From assembly GCA_031388245.1 (NCBI GenBank), contig JANNED010000293.1:1-15008 (forward strand): 15,008 nucleotides of DNA. The letters are read 5' to 3'. How positions within the stretch are numbered: the stretch's first letter is position 1; the number at the start of each line of letters is the position of its first letter. A program made the position numbers and the translations under genes. Shown one piece after another: positions 1 through 6,617 of this stretch. Below the pieces are notes generated by a model, which saw only the letters and a program-made list of their open reading frames with translations, was not told the origin of the DNA and ran no database searches. Source of the stretch: JANMDU01 sp031388245. Lineage in GTDB: Bacteria; Pseudomonadota; Gammaproteobacteria; Burkholderiales; Burkholderiaceae_C.

Positions 1-17
1 GTTTTTCGGAGACCAAT

Positions 18-341
18 GTGTTGATTTCTTCTGCTTTTGCCCAAACCGCTCCTGCCGCCGCTGGCGGCGGTGATTCTGCTCTGCTCAGCATGCTGCCCTT
101 GGTGCTGATGTTTGTGGTGCTGTATTTCTTGATGATTCGCCCCCAAATGAAGCGCCAAAAAGAGCAGCGCAGCATGATTGACGCGCTGCAAAAAGGCGAT
201 GAAATCGTCACCATTGGCGGCGTTTTGGCCAAGATTGAGAAAATCAGCGACACCTACATGACCGTGCTCGTGGAGCAAGGCCAGATGCAAATTGAGCGCT
301 CTGCTGTGGCGCGCGTGTTGCCCAAAGGTACCATCAAGTAA
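18..341 (+). CDS. yajC: YajC, Sec translocon accessory membrane protein
   Basis: YajC is the small single-span inner-membrane subunit that co-purifies with SecDF and associates with SecYEG. The 107-residue product is the usual family length. It has a short N-terminus (MLISSAFAQ), an Ala/Gly-rich stretch, one hydrophobic segment at about residues 23-43 ending in the typical MIRPQMKRQKE boundary, and a soluble cytoplasmic domain with the GDEIVTIGGVLAKI motif. The start is taken as GTG at 18: GGAG at 8-11 lies six bases upstream, and the ATG at 16 in another frame meets a stop after two codons. TTG at 21 is the only close alternative. It is first in a yajC-secD-secF order. The upstream neighbour (often tgt or queA in related genomes) is outside the window, so the promoter cannot be judged. 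Confidence 0.95.
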   Translation: MLISSAFAQTAPAAAGGGDSALLSMLPLVLMFVVLYFLMIRPQMKRQKEQRSMIDALQKGDEIVTIGGVLAKIEKISDTYMTVLVEQGQMQIERSAVARVLPKGTIK

Positions 342-440
342 GCGCTAAAGCGTCTGCATGTGAAGCCCATTATTGGGTTAAACCACTGACTCGCCGGCAT
401 GAATGCTGCATAGTTTGCTATTGTTTTCAGAGTAACTGCC

Positions 441-2408
441 ATGAACCGTTATCCGCTGTGGAAATACCTGATCATCGCCTTCGTGGTGCTGATCTCCACG
501 CTTTTCACCTTGCCCAATTTCTTTGGCGAAGCGCCTGCGGTGCAAATCTCCAGCGCCAAGGCCACGGTGAAGGTGGATGCCAACACGCGAACGCGCGTGG
601 AAGAGGCGCTCTCAGCCGGCAAAGTGGCCACCGATGGCAAAGTGGAGCTCGATGGCAATTCGGTGCGCGTGCGCTTTGCCACCACCGAGGTGCAAAAGCT
701 CGGCCAATCGGCGATTTCTAATGCTTTGAACCCCGACAAAGCCGATCCGGTGTATGTGGTGGCGCTCAATCTTGTGCCGCAAACGCCGCAGTGGCTGCGC
801 AGCTTGCGTGCTGCGCCGATGTATTTGGGCTTGGATTTGCGCGGCGGCATCCATCTGATGCTGCAAGTGGATATGGCAGGCGCGATTGATAAAAAGCTGG
901 ATACGCTCACCAGCGATATCCGCACCAATCTCCGTGCCAAAGACATCCGGGGCCGCACAGCGCGCGAAAGCAGCACCATCGTGATGCGCTTTTCTTCGGC
1001 GCAGGCCAGCCAAGCCGCGCTGGCCTTGGTGCAAGATCAATTTGGCAGCGATTTGCAAGCCGTGGCCAGCGTGCAAGGCAGTGATTTCCTCTTGACCGCC
1101 AGCATCAAGCAAGATGCGGTCAAGCGCATCCAAGATGCAGCGCTCAAGCAAAACATCTCTACCCTGCACAACCGCGTCAACGAGCTGGGCGTGGCTGAGC
1201 CGGTGATCCAGCAGCAGGGCGCAGACCGCATCGTGGTGCAGCTGCCCGGCGTGCAAGACACCGCCACGGTGAAGAAAATCATTGGGCGGATTGCCACGCT
1301 GCAAGTGCGCATGGTCGATGAAAGCACCGATGGCTTGGCTGCGGAGCGCGGCCAGGGCGCGGTGCCTTTTGGCAGCGAGCGCTATTTGGAACGCAACAGC
1401 CAAGCCGTGATCGTCAAGCGCGATGTGATTTTTTCTGGTGAAAACCTCACCGATGCGCAAGCCGGCTTTGACAACCAAACCCAGGAAGCCGCCGTCCACC
1501 TCACGCTGGATGCCAAAGGCGCACGAATTTTCAAAGACGTGACGCGCGATAACGTGAACAAACGCATGGCGATCATTTTGTTTGAAAAAGGCAAAGGCGA
1601 GGTGGTGACTGCACCGGTGATTCGCGGCGAGATTGGTGGCGGGCGTGTGCAAATTTCTGGCCGCATGAGCACCACAGAAGCCAGCGACACGGCTTTGCTT
1701 TTGCGCGCCGGCTCGCTGGCCGCGCCGATGGAGATCATCGAAGAGCGCACGATTGGCCCCTCTTTGGGAGCAGACAACATTGACAAAGGCTTCAAGAGCG
1801 TGACCTACGGTTTCCTCGTGATCATGGCCTTCATGTGTGTGTATTACGGCTTGTTTGGCCTGATTTCAAGCATTGCCCTGAGTGTGAATTTGCTGATGCT
1901 GGTGGCGGTGCTCTCCATGCTGCAAGCCACCTTGACTCTGCCCGGCATTGCCGCGATTGCGCTGGCTTTGGGCATGGCGATTGATTCCAACGTGCTGATC
2001 AACGAGCGCGTGCGCGAAGAGCTGCGCTCAGGCAAAGCGCCCCAGCAAGCCATTGCAGCGGGCTACGACAACGCGTGGGCCACGATTTTGGATTCCAACA
2101 TCACCACGCTGATCGCTGGCATTGCGCTGCTGATCTTTGGATCGGGCCCGGTGCGTGGCTTTGCGGTGGTGCATTGCTTGGGCATTTTGACGAGCATGTT
2201 CTCGGCGGTGTTTTTCTCGCGTGGCTTGGTCAACCTTTGGTATGGCAGCAAGAAAAAGCTCAAGAACGTCAGCATTGGGCAGGTCTGGCGGCCAGATGCT
2301 GCTGGATCCTCGCTCATGACGCCAGATTTAGATGGAAAAGCCGCATTTGCCGGCATGGAATCTGCACACAACGCTATGAAAAATGTAGCGCCTGCAGTCA
2401 AAAAATAA
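441..2408 (+). CDS. secD: SecD, protein-export RND-family membrane subunit
   Basis: SecD pairs with SecF in a proton-driven complex that binds emerging polypeptides on the periplasmic side and stops them sliding back through SecYEG. The 655-residue product has a first membrane span at about residues 7-26, the conserved LGLDLRGG motif at 129-136, a large periplasmic domain to about residue 445, and five further spans from about 450 to 605. The TM4 motif GMAIDSNVLINERVREEL carries D515, the position expected for the proton-relay aspartate. About 50 residues follow the last span, making the protein somewhat longer than E. coli SecD (615). The ATG at 441 has only a weak GAG as ribosome site. The 98-base gap after yajC shows no clear promoter, so co-transcription is the simplest reading. 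secF follows 12 bases downstream. Confidence 0.97.
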   Translation: MNRYPLWKYLIIAFVVLISTLFTLPNFFGEAPAVQISSAKATVKVDANTRTRVEEALSAGKVATDGKVELDGNSVRVRFATTEVQKLGQSAISNALNPDKADPVYVVALNLVPQTPQWLRSLRAAPMYLGLDLRGGIHLMLQVDMAGAIDKKLDTLTSDIRTNLRAKDIRGRTARESSTIVMRFSSAQASQAALALVQDQFGSDLQAVASVQGSDFLLTASIKQDAVKRIQDAALKQNISTLHNRVNELGVAEPVIQQQGADRIVVQLPGVQDTATVKKIIGRIATLQVRMVDESTDGLAAERGQGAVPFGSERYLERNSQAVIVKRDVIFSGENLTDAQAGFDNQTQEAAVHLTLDAKGARIFKDVTRDNVNKRMAIILFEKGKGEVVTAPVIRGEIGGGRVQISGRMSTTEASDTALLLRAGSLAAPMEIIEERTIGPSLGADNIDKGFKSVTYGFLVIMAFMCVYYGLFGLISSIALSVNLLMLVAVLSMLQATLTLPGIAAIALALGMAIDSNVLINERVREELRSGKAPQQAIAAGYDNAWATILDSNITTLIAGIALLIFGSGPVRGFAVVHCLGILTSMFSAVFFSRGLVNLWYGSKKKLKNVSIGQVWRPDAAGSSLMTPDLDGKAAFAGMESAHNAMKNVAPAVKK

Positions 2409-2420
2409 AGCAGCACGATC

Positions 2421-3506
2421 ATGGAATTTTTCAGAATCAAACGCGATATCCCGTTCATGAAGCACGCCATCGTGCTCAACGCGATTTCGTTCATCACCTT
2501 TGCCCTGGCGGTGTTTTTCTTGGTCACGCGTGGCCTGCATTTGTCGATTGAATTCACCGGCGGCACGCTGGTGGAGGTGAAATACCCGCAAGCGGCGCAA
2601 ATCTCCAAAACCCGTGAGGCGGTTGAAAAGCTCGGTTATGGCGAGGTGCAGGTGCAATTGTTTGGCTCTGCCAGCGATGTGCTGATTCGTGTGCCAAACA
2701 AAACCATTGCGCAAAACGCTTCCACAGAAGTTGCGCCCAAATTGTCGGATACGGTGCTCAAAGTCTTTGAAGCCGTGTGCAAGGCTGATGATGGGCAAGT
2801 GCAATCGTCCACGGTTGTCACCCAGCAGGGCGAGACGCTGCAAAAGCTGCTGTGCAAAACACCTGATGGCAAAGAGCCCGTGAGCTTGCAGCGCAGCGAA
2901 TTCGTGGGCCCCTCGGTGGGCGCGGAGCTGGTGAGCAATGGCTTGATCGCGCTGGGCATGACGGTGCTGGGCATCATGATTTATCTGGCCTTCCGCTTTG
3001 AATGGAAATTCGCGGTGGCTGGCATCATCGCTAACTTGCACGATGTGATCATTATTTTGGGCTTTTTTGCCTTTTTCCAGTGGGAATTTTCGCTCGCCGT
3101 GCTGGCTGCGGTGTTGGCGGTGCTCGGTTATTCAGTCAACGAATCGGTGGTGATTTTTGACCGAATCCGGGAGAGTTTCCGCAAATACCGCAAGATGACG
3201 ACGCGCGAGGTGATCGATCACGCCATCACCTCCACCATGAGCCGCACCGTGATCACGCACGGCTCCACCGAGGTGATGGTGCTCTCGATGCTGATCTTTG
3301 GCGGGCCAACGCTGTTTTATTTTGCGCTGGCGCTCACCATTGGCATTTTGTTTGGTATTTATTCTTCTGTCTTCGTGGCGGCGGCGATTGCCATGTGGCT
3401 GGGCGTGAAGCGCGAAGATTTGATCAAAGCCAGCCCGAAAAAAGAGGGCGAGAGTGGCGAAGGGCCGGTGGATCCCAACGATCCGAATTCTGGCGCTGTG
3501 GTCTGA
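2421..3506 (+). CDS. secF: SecF, protein-export RND-family membrane subunit
   Basis: SecF is the partner half of SecD. The 361-residue product begins MEFFRIKRDIPFM and has a first span at about residues 15-35, the IEFTGG motif at 43-48, a periplasmic domain, and five C-terminal spans. GYSVNESVVIFDRIRE places E241 where many homologues have the proton-relay Asp. This N-E-S form is one I recall from beta-proteobacteria, so it is probably not a defect. SRT carries R275, another conserved membrane charge. The protein is longer than E. coli SecF (323 residues). Most of the extra length appears to be a periplasmic stretch at about residues 105-155 with two cysteines, C120 and C145, plus an acidic Pro/Asp/Gly tail. 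No clear Shine-Dalgarno lies in the 12-base gap after secD, so translation is probably coupled. Confidence 0.97.
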   Translation: MEFFRIKRDIPFMKHAIVLNAISFITFALAVFFLVTRGLHLSIEFTGGTLVEVKYPQAAQISKTREAVEKLGYGEVQVQLFGSASDVLIRVPNKTIAQNASTEVAPKLSDTVLKVFEAVCKADDGQVQSSTVVTQQGETLQKLLCKTPDGKEPVSLQRSEFVGPSVGAELVSNGLIALGMTVLGIMIYLAFRFEWKFAVAGIIANLHDVIIILGFFAFFQWEFSLAVLAAVLAVLGYSVNESVVIFDRIRESFRKYRKMTTREVIDHAITSTMSRTVITHGSTEVMVLSMLIFGGPTLFYFALALTIGILFGIYSSVFVAAAIAMWLGVKREDLIKASPKKEGESGEGPVDPNDPNSGAVV

Positions 3507-3767
3507 GCGTGGCGGCTGTACGCGGCTAAAGCGTGCAGAGGAAGCAAGCAAGTGGGCACGCGCAAGCAGCTCGCAAGTGGGGCAGGCAGGCAGGCCAACT
3601 GTGGCGCATTCGATACATGATCGTCAACTCTTAGGGTATTGCCCGCAGTGCGTAACAGCTTGTCACGGGCAGACCAGCATGGCATGACCCTTTGGACGGT
3701 CTTTGCTAGTAACATCTGTGGATTCTGGTGCAATGGTGCAACCAGTGTTTACTCGCCCTGATCTTTT
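3507..3767. other. Intergenic region between secF and the DUF1631 gene
   Basis: This 261-base gap holds no credible gene. It begins with a hairpin (3516-3538), continues with purine-rich low-complexity sequence with GCAAG and GGCA repeats (about 3540-3600), and ends with a perfect tandem of the 8-mer TGGTGCAA (3726-3733 and 3734-3741), 26 bases before the GTG start at 3768. AGACC (3671-3675) and GGTCT (3698-3702) can pair. A promoter for the downstream gene is expected here, but I could not find a -35/-10 pair with acceptable spacing. Confidence 0.6.
3516..3538 (+). terminator. Hairpin after secF, terminator-like but without a T tract
   Basis: CTGTACGC (3516-3523) pairs with GCGTGCAG (3531-3538) over 8 bp including one G-U, with the loop GGCTAAA, starting 10 bases after the secF stop. 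No T run follows, so it is not a classical intrinsic terminator. It may instead be an mRNA 3'-end stabiliser or a Rho-assisted site. Confidence 0.35.
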
Positions 3768-6596
3768 GTGAGCAGCCCACCCATTTCACGCCCTGCCAAT
3801 TCTGCTGCGCTTGCCAGGCAAGCTCGCGCTGTGTTTGTGGAGCAGGCGGTGAAGCTGCTGACCGAGCTCTCCGGCGCGATCGGCACGCGCCTGTCTACCC
3901 TGTTTGAGCAATCGACCAATGCCCGCGAGGCGCAAGATCGCCGCGATGCGATGGTGAATTTTCAGCAGGGGCAGATCAAATGGCTTGAGGGCACAGATCG
4001 CTCCTGGAAAACAGTCTCGCAAACCGATTTATCCGTCAGCAGCACACGCTTGCCAGCCCTGAATCTGGAGCTGATTGGCAATGAAGTGGTAGAGACCAAG
4101 ATCCTCTCTTCGCGTCTGGCCATGCGCATGCTCGATAAATCGGGCTGGGAGCTCAATGATTTGCAAGTGCGCATTCGCATGCTGGATGGCAAAGAAGAGC
4201 TGGATAAAACCGACATTCTGCGCCCCGAAACATCCGCACAAAACTTGCTCGAACAATGGATTGCCGCTGGGCTGAGTCAAGAAGCTTGGATGGCGGTGCA
4301 AGATGTGATCCAGCAGTCTTTTGGCGACAAAATCGTCAATGCTTACAAAGCCGCCAATGAATTTCTGATTGCGCAAGGCGTGATGAAAGAAATTGATTTG
4401 CGCTCTAATCTTAAGCGGGCGCCCAACGCTGTTGCCAAGCCCGGCCAAAGCCCCGAATCGCCCAGCCAGCCGGCAGGCCTGACAGATTCCAAAGGCGTGC
4501 CGCTCAACCCCAATGCCAACGGCTACAGCCCCACCAGCTATGGCCAGACAGGCTATGGCGCCACCAGCTTTGGGCAAGAGGGGCGGCCACCGCTGAGCAC
4601 CATGGGGGCGATGAGTCGCGCCGGAAATGCATCGAGCCAAATTGCAGAGCATGTGGCCAAGCTGCGCGTGCAGGCGGCGCAATTTGCCGCCCAGCAAGCG
4701 GCGGCGCAGCAAGCCGCAATGCAAAACATGGGCAGCGGCTTCAGTGGTTTCTCCACCGATGCCATGCCCGCGAGCACACGCGGTGGCGCGGGCGGCGGGG
4801 TGGGCACAAGCACCGGCGGGGTGGGCATGACCAGCGCGGGCTTTGGCGGCGGCTACAGTCATCAAAATTTTGATCTTGAATCCAGCGCTGCCAGCCAAGG
4901 CGGTCGGCAGCGCTCTAGCGCGTCTGCACAGCAAGCGCAGCAGCATGCCAGGCCAGGCCGCTCTGCCGTGGCCAATTACATCTCCGAGGCGGAGGCGGAA
5001 GAAACCCGCATGCAAACCGCCACCACGCCGCTGGCGCGCGCGCGCATGCGTGCGCAAGGTGTGATGGGCCAGCTCAAGCAATTGCTGGTGCAGCGCGTGG
5101 CAGGCTTTGAAGACACGCGCGGCCCGCACATGTCGCCACAGCTTGCTGCGGCCATGGCTCCGCGCGCTGCAGTGCGTACGCCCGGCTACCAGCGCACGCA
5201 GCAAGCTGGTAACGTCACCCAACAGGGCCAGGCCGCCGGCTTGCCGCACCCATCGCCAATGTATGCCGGCGTGAATGCGCAAATCATCGAAGGTATGCAG
5301 CCCGCGCAAGTCAACAATGCGCTGCGCGAGCAAACCAAAGAGCTGAAAAAAGTTGCCGACAGCGACAGCGAAAAAGCCACGATTGAGATTGTGGCGCTGA
5401 TGTTTCAAAGCATTTTGGCCGAGGAGCGCATCCCAACGGGTGTGCGCGTGTGGTTTGCGCGGCTGCAAATGCCGGTGCTGCGCTTGGCATTGTCTGAGCC
5501 AGAGTTTTTTGGCACGATGCAGCATCCAGCGCGTCGCTTGATTGATCGCATGGGCTCTTGCGTGTTGGGATTTGATGCCAACGTGGGCAGCGTGGAGCTA
5601 GAAACCGAGATCAAGCGCATCGTGCAAACGATTGAGCAGTATCCCGAAACCGGACGGCGGGTGTTTCAGCTCGTGTTTGATGAATTCGAGAAATTCCTTG
5701 CTAAATTCCTCACCGAAGGCAAGGCGACGGCAAAAATCGTCTCGCTGGCGCAGCAGGTGGAGCAAAAAGAAACCGCAGCAATCCAATTCACGATTGAGCT
5801 GCGCAAAATGCTGGGCAATTTGCCGCTGCGCGATGAAATCCGCGAATTCCTCTTCAAAGTCTGGGCAGAAGTGTTGGCGCTTGCTGCCATGAAACATGGC
5901 GGCCAACACGCACAAACACTGGCGCTCAAGCAAGTGGCCGCAGATTTGCTGTGGGCGGCGAGCACCAAATCCAGCCGTGCTGAGCGTGCCAAAGTGATCA
6001 ATGATTTGCCAGATTTGCTCAAGCGTCTGCGCGGCGGCATGGGCTTGCTGGGGATGGATGCAGCGGCGCAAGAAGGCCATATCAAGTTGCTCAGCGATAC
6101 ACTGGCCGAAGCCTTTATGAGCAAATCCGCAGCGATGGATCAGGGCCAAGTGGCAGAGATTGCGCAGCGCATCAAGCATCTGGAAGATTTTGTCTCGGAA
6201 GAGGATGTGGGCGATTTGCCGCTGGATGCAGAAAGCATCGAGCTGATGCTGGGCATTGACATGACCGGCGTAGAAATCGTGAGCGATGGCGGCAGCGAGC
6301 CCACTCAGGCCATGCGCGCTTGGGCGATGGAGCTGGAGCGCGGCAGCTGGTTTCATCTGGATCACAAAGGCAAGATGGTGCGGGCGCAATACGCTTGGCG
6401 CAGCAAGCGCGGTCAGCTTTTCTTGTTTGCCGATGCGTCGGGCCTGACCTATCTCTTCCAGCTCAAGCGCTTGGCGGCCTACTTGCAAGCCGGCTTGATG
6501 GCACCCGTGGAAGACGAAACCCTCACCGTGCGCGCCACCCGAGCCGCCCTCACCAAGATCGATGCCAACCCCGATCGTTTGTTGACGGTGACTTGA
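3768..6596 (+). CDS. DUF1631 family protein with long repetitive linker
   Basis: I recognise the DUF1631 family (sometimes mislabelled thymidine phosphorylase in beta-proteobacteria), whose function is not established. The 942 residues divide into a helical N-terminal block (about 15-215) with the typical LSTLFEQSTNAREAQDRRD region, a Gly/Ala/Gln/Ser-rich linker (about 215-500), and a conserved, mostly helical C-terminal block (about 505-942). The linker has tandem repeats at 252-271 and 343-356 and two alanine/glutamine-rich helical patches. The C-terminus (about 855-920: WFHLDHKGKMVRAQYAW, then LFLFADASGLTYLFQLKRLA) looks like a small beta domain. There is no signal peptide or membrane span, so it is probably cytoplasmic. 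GTG at 3768 is the first start after the in-frame TGA at 3759; no ribosome site is visible, so the start is less certain than the gene. It is flanked by secF and by convergent gatB, neither of which suggests its role. Confidence 0.85.
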   Translation: MSSPPISRPANSAALARQARAVFVEQAVKLLTELSGAIGTRLSTLFEQSTNAREAQDRRDAMVNFQQGQIKWLEGTDRSWKTVSQTDLSVSSTRLPALNLELIGNEVVETKILSSRLAMRMLDKSGWELNDLQVRIRMLDGKEELDKTDILRPETSAQNLLEQWIAAGLSQEAWMAVQDVIQQSFGDKIVNAYKAANEFLIAQGVMKEIDLRSNLKRAPNAVAKPGQSPESPSQPAGLTDSKGVPLNPNANGYSPTSYGQTGYGATSFGQEGRPPLSTMGAMSRAGNASSQIAEHVAKLRVQAAQFAAQQAAAQQAAMQNMGSGFSGFSTDAMPASTRGGAGGGVGTSTGGVGMTSAGFGGGYSHQNFDLESSAASQGGRQRSSASAQQAQQHARPGRSAVANYISEAEAEETRMQTATTPLARARMRAQGVMGQLKQLLVQRVAGFEDTRGPHMSPQLAAAMAPRAAVRTPGYQRTQQAGNVTQQGQAAGLPHPSPMYAGVNAQIIEGMQPAQVNNALREQTKELKKVADSDSEKATIEIVALMFQSILAEERIPTGVRVWFARLQMPVLRLALSEPEFFGTMQHPARRLIDRMGSCVLGFDANVGSVELETEIKRIVQTIEQYPETGRRVFQLVFDEFEKFLAKFLTEGKATAKIVSLAQQVEQKETAAIQFTIELRKMLGNLPLRDEIREFLFKVWAEVLALAAMKHGGQHAQTLALKQVAADLLWAASTKSSRAERAKVINDLPDLLKRLRGGMGLLGMDAAAQEGHIKLLSDTLAEAFMSKSAAMDQGQVAEIAQRIKHLEDFVSEEDVGDLPLDAESIELMLGIDMTGVEIVSDGGSEPTQAMRAWAMELERGSWFHLDHKGKMVRAQYAWRSKRGQLFLFADASGLTYLFQLKRLAAYLQAGLMAPVEDETLTVRATRAALTKIDANPDRLLTVT
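4521..4580 (+). repeat. Two-copy 30-bp in-frame tandem repeat
   Basis: Units 4521-4550 and 4551-4580 match at about 21 of 30 bases and encode GYSPTSYGQT and GYGATSFGQE (residues 252-261 and 262-271 of the DUF1631 protein). The reading frame is kept and the Tyr/Phe-Gly-Gln core is conserved. Confidence 0.8.
4794..4835 (+). repeat. Two-copy 21-bp in-frame tandem repeat
   Basis: Units 4794-4814 and 4815-4835 share an exact 13-base start, GGCGGGGTGGGCA, and encode GGVGTST and GGVGMTS (residues 343-349 and 350-356 of the DUF1631 protein). A period of seven codons keeps the frame, as expected for slippage expansion in a tolerant linker. Confidence 0.8.
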
Positions 6597-6599
6597 GCA

Positions 6600-6616
6600 G
6601 CATCTCGCGCAGATGC
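6600..6616. terminator. Hairpin between the convergent DUF1631 gene and gatB
   Basis: GCATCT (6600-6605) and AGATGC (6611-6616) form a perfect 6-bp stem around CGCGC. It sits in the 21 bases between the two converging stop codons (6596 and 6618), where a bidirectional terminator would be expected. No T tract follows on either strand, so termination is uncertain. Confidence 0.4.
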
Positions 6617-6617
6617 A

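Noticed and set aside
409..431. Extended -10-like TGCTATTGT before secD as a separate promoter
   Set aside because: No -35 at usable spacing, and the start point would fall almost on the secD start codon.
612..1652. 346-codon minus-strand frame antisense to secD
   Set aside because: It lies wholly inside secD, has His/Arg-rich composition and no recognisable domain.
344..3534. Exact 10-mer GCTAAAGCGT after both yajC (344-353) and secF (3525-3534)
   Set aside because: Many repeated 10-mers are expected by chance in 15 kb, and only the secF copy sits in a good hairpin.
4029..5525. 498-codon open frame on the minus strand, antisense to the DUF1631 gene
   Set aside because: Its His/Arg/Ala-rich, low-complexity translation is typical of a shadow frame in G+C-rich coding DNA, while the plus-strand product is a recognisable family protein.
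5598..6488. 296-codon minus-strand frame antisense to the C-terminal block of the DUF1631 gene
   Set aside because: Shadow of a conserved coding region; no family features and no ribosome site considered convincing.
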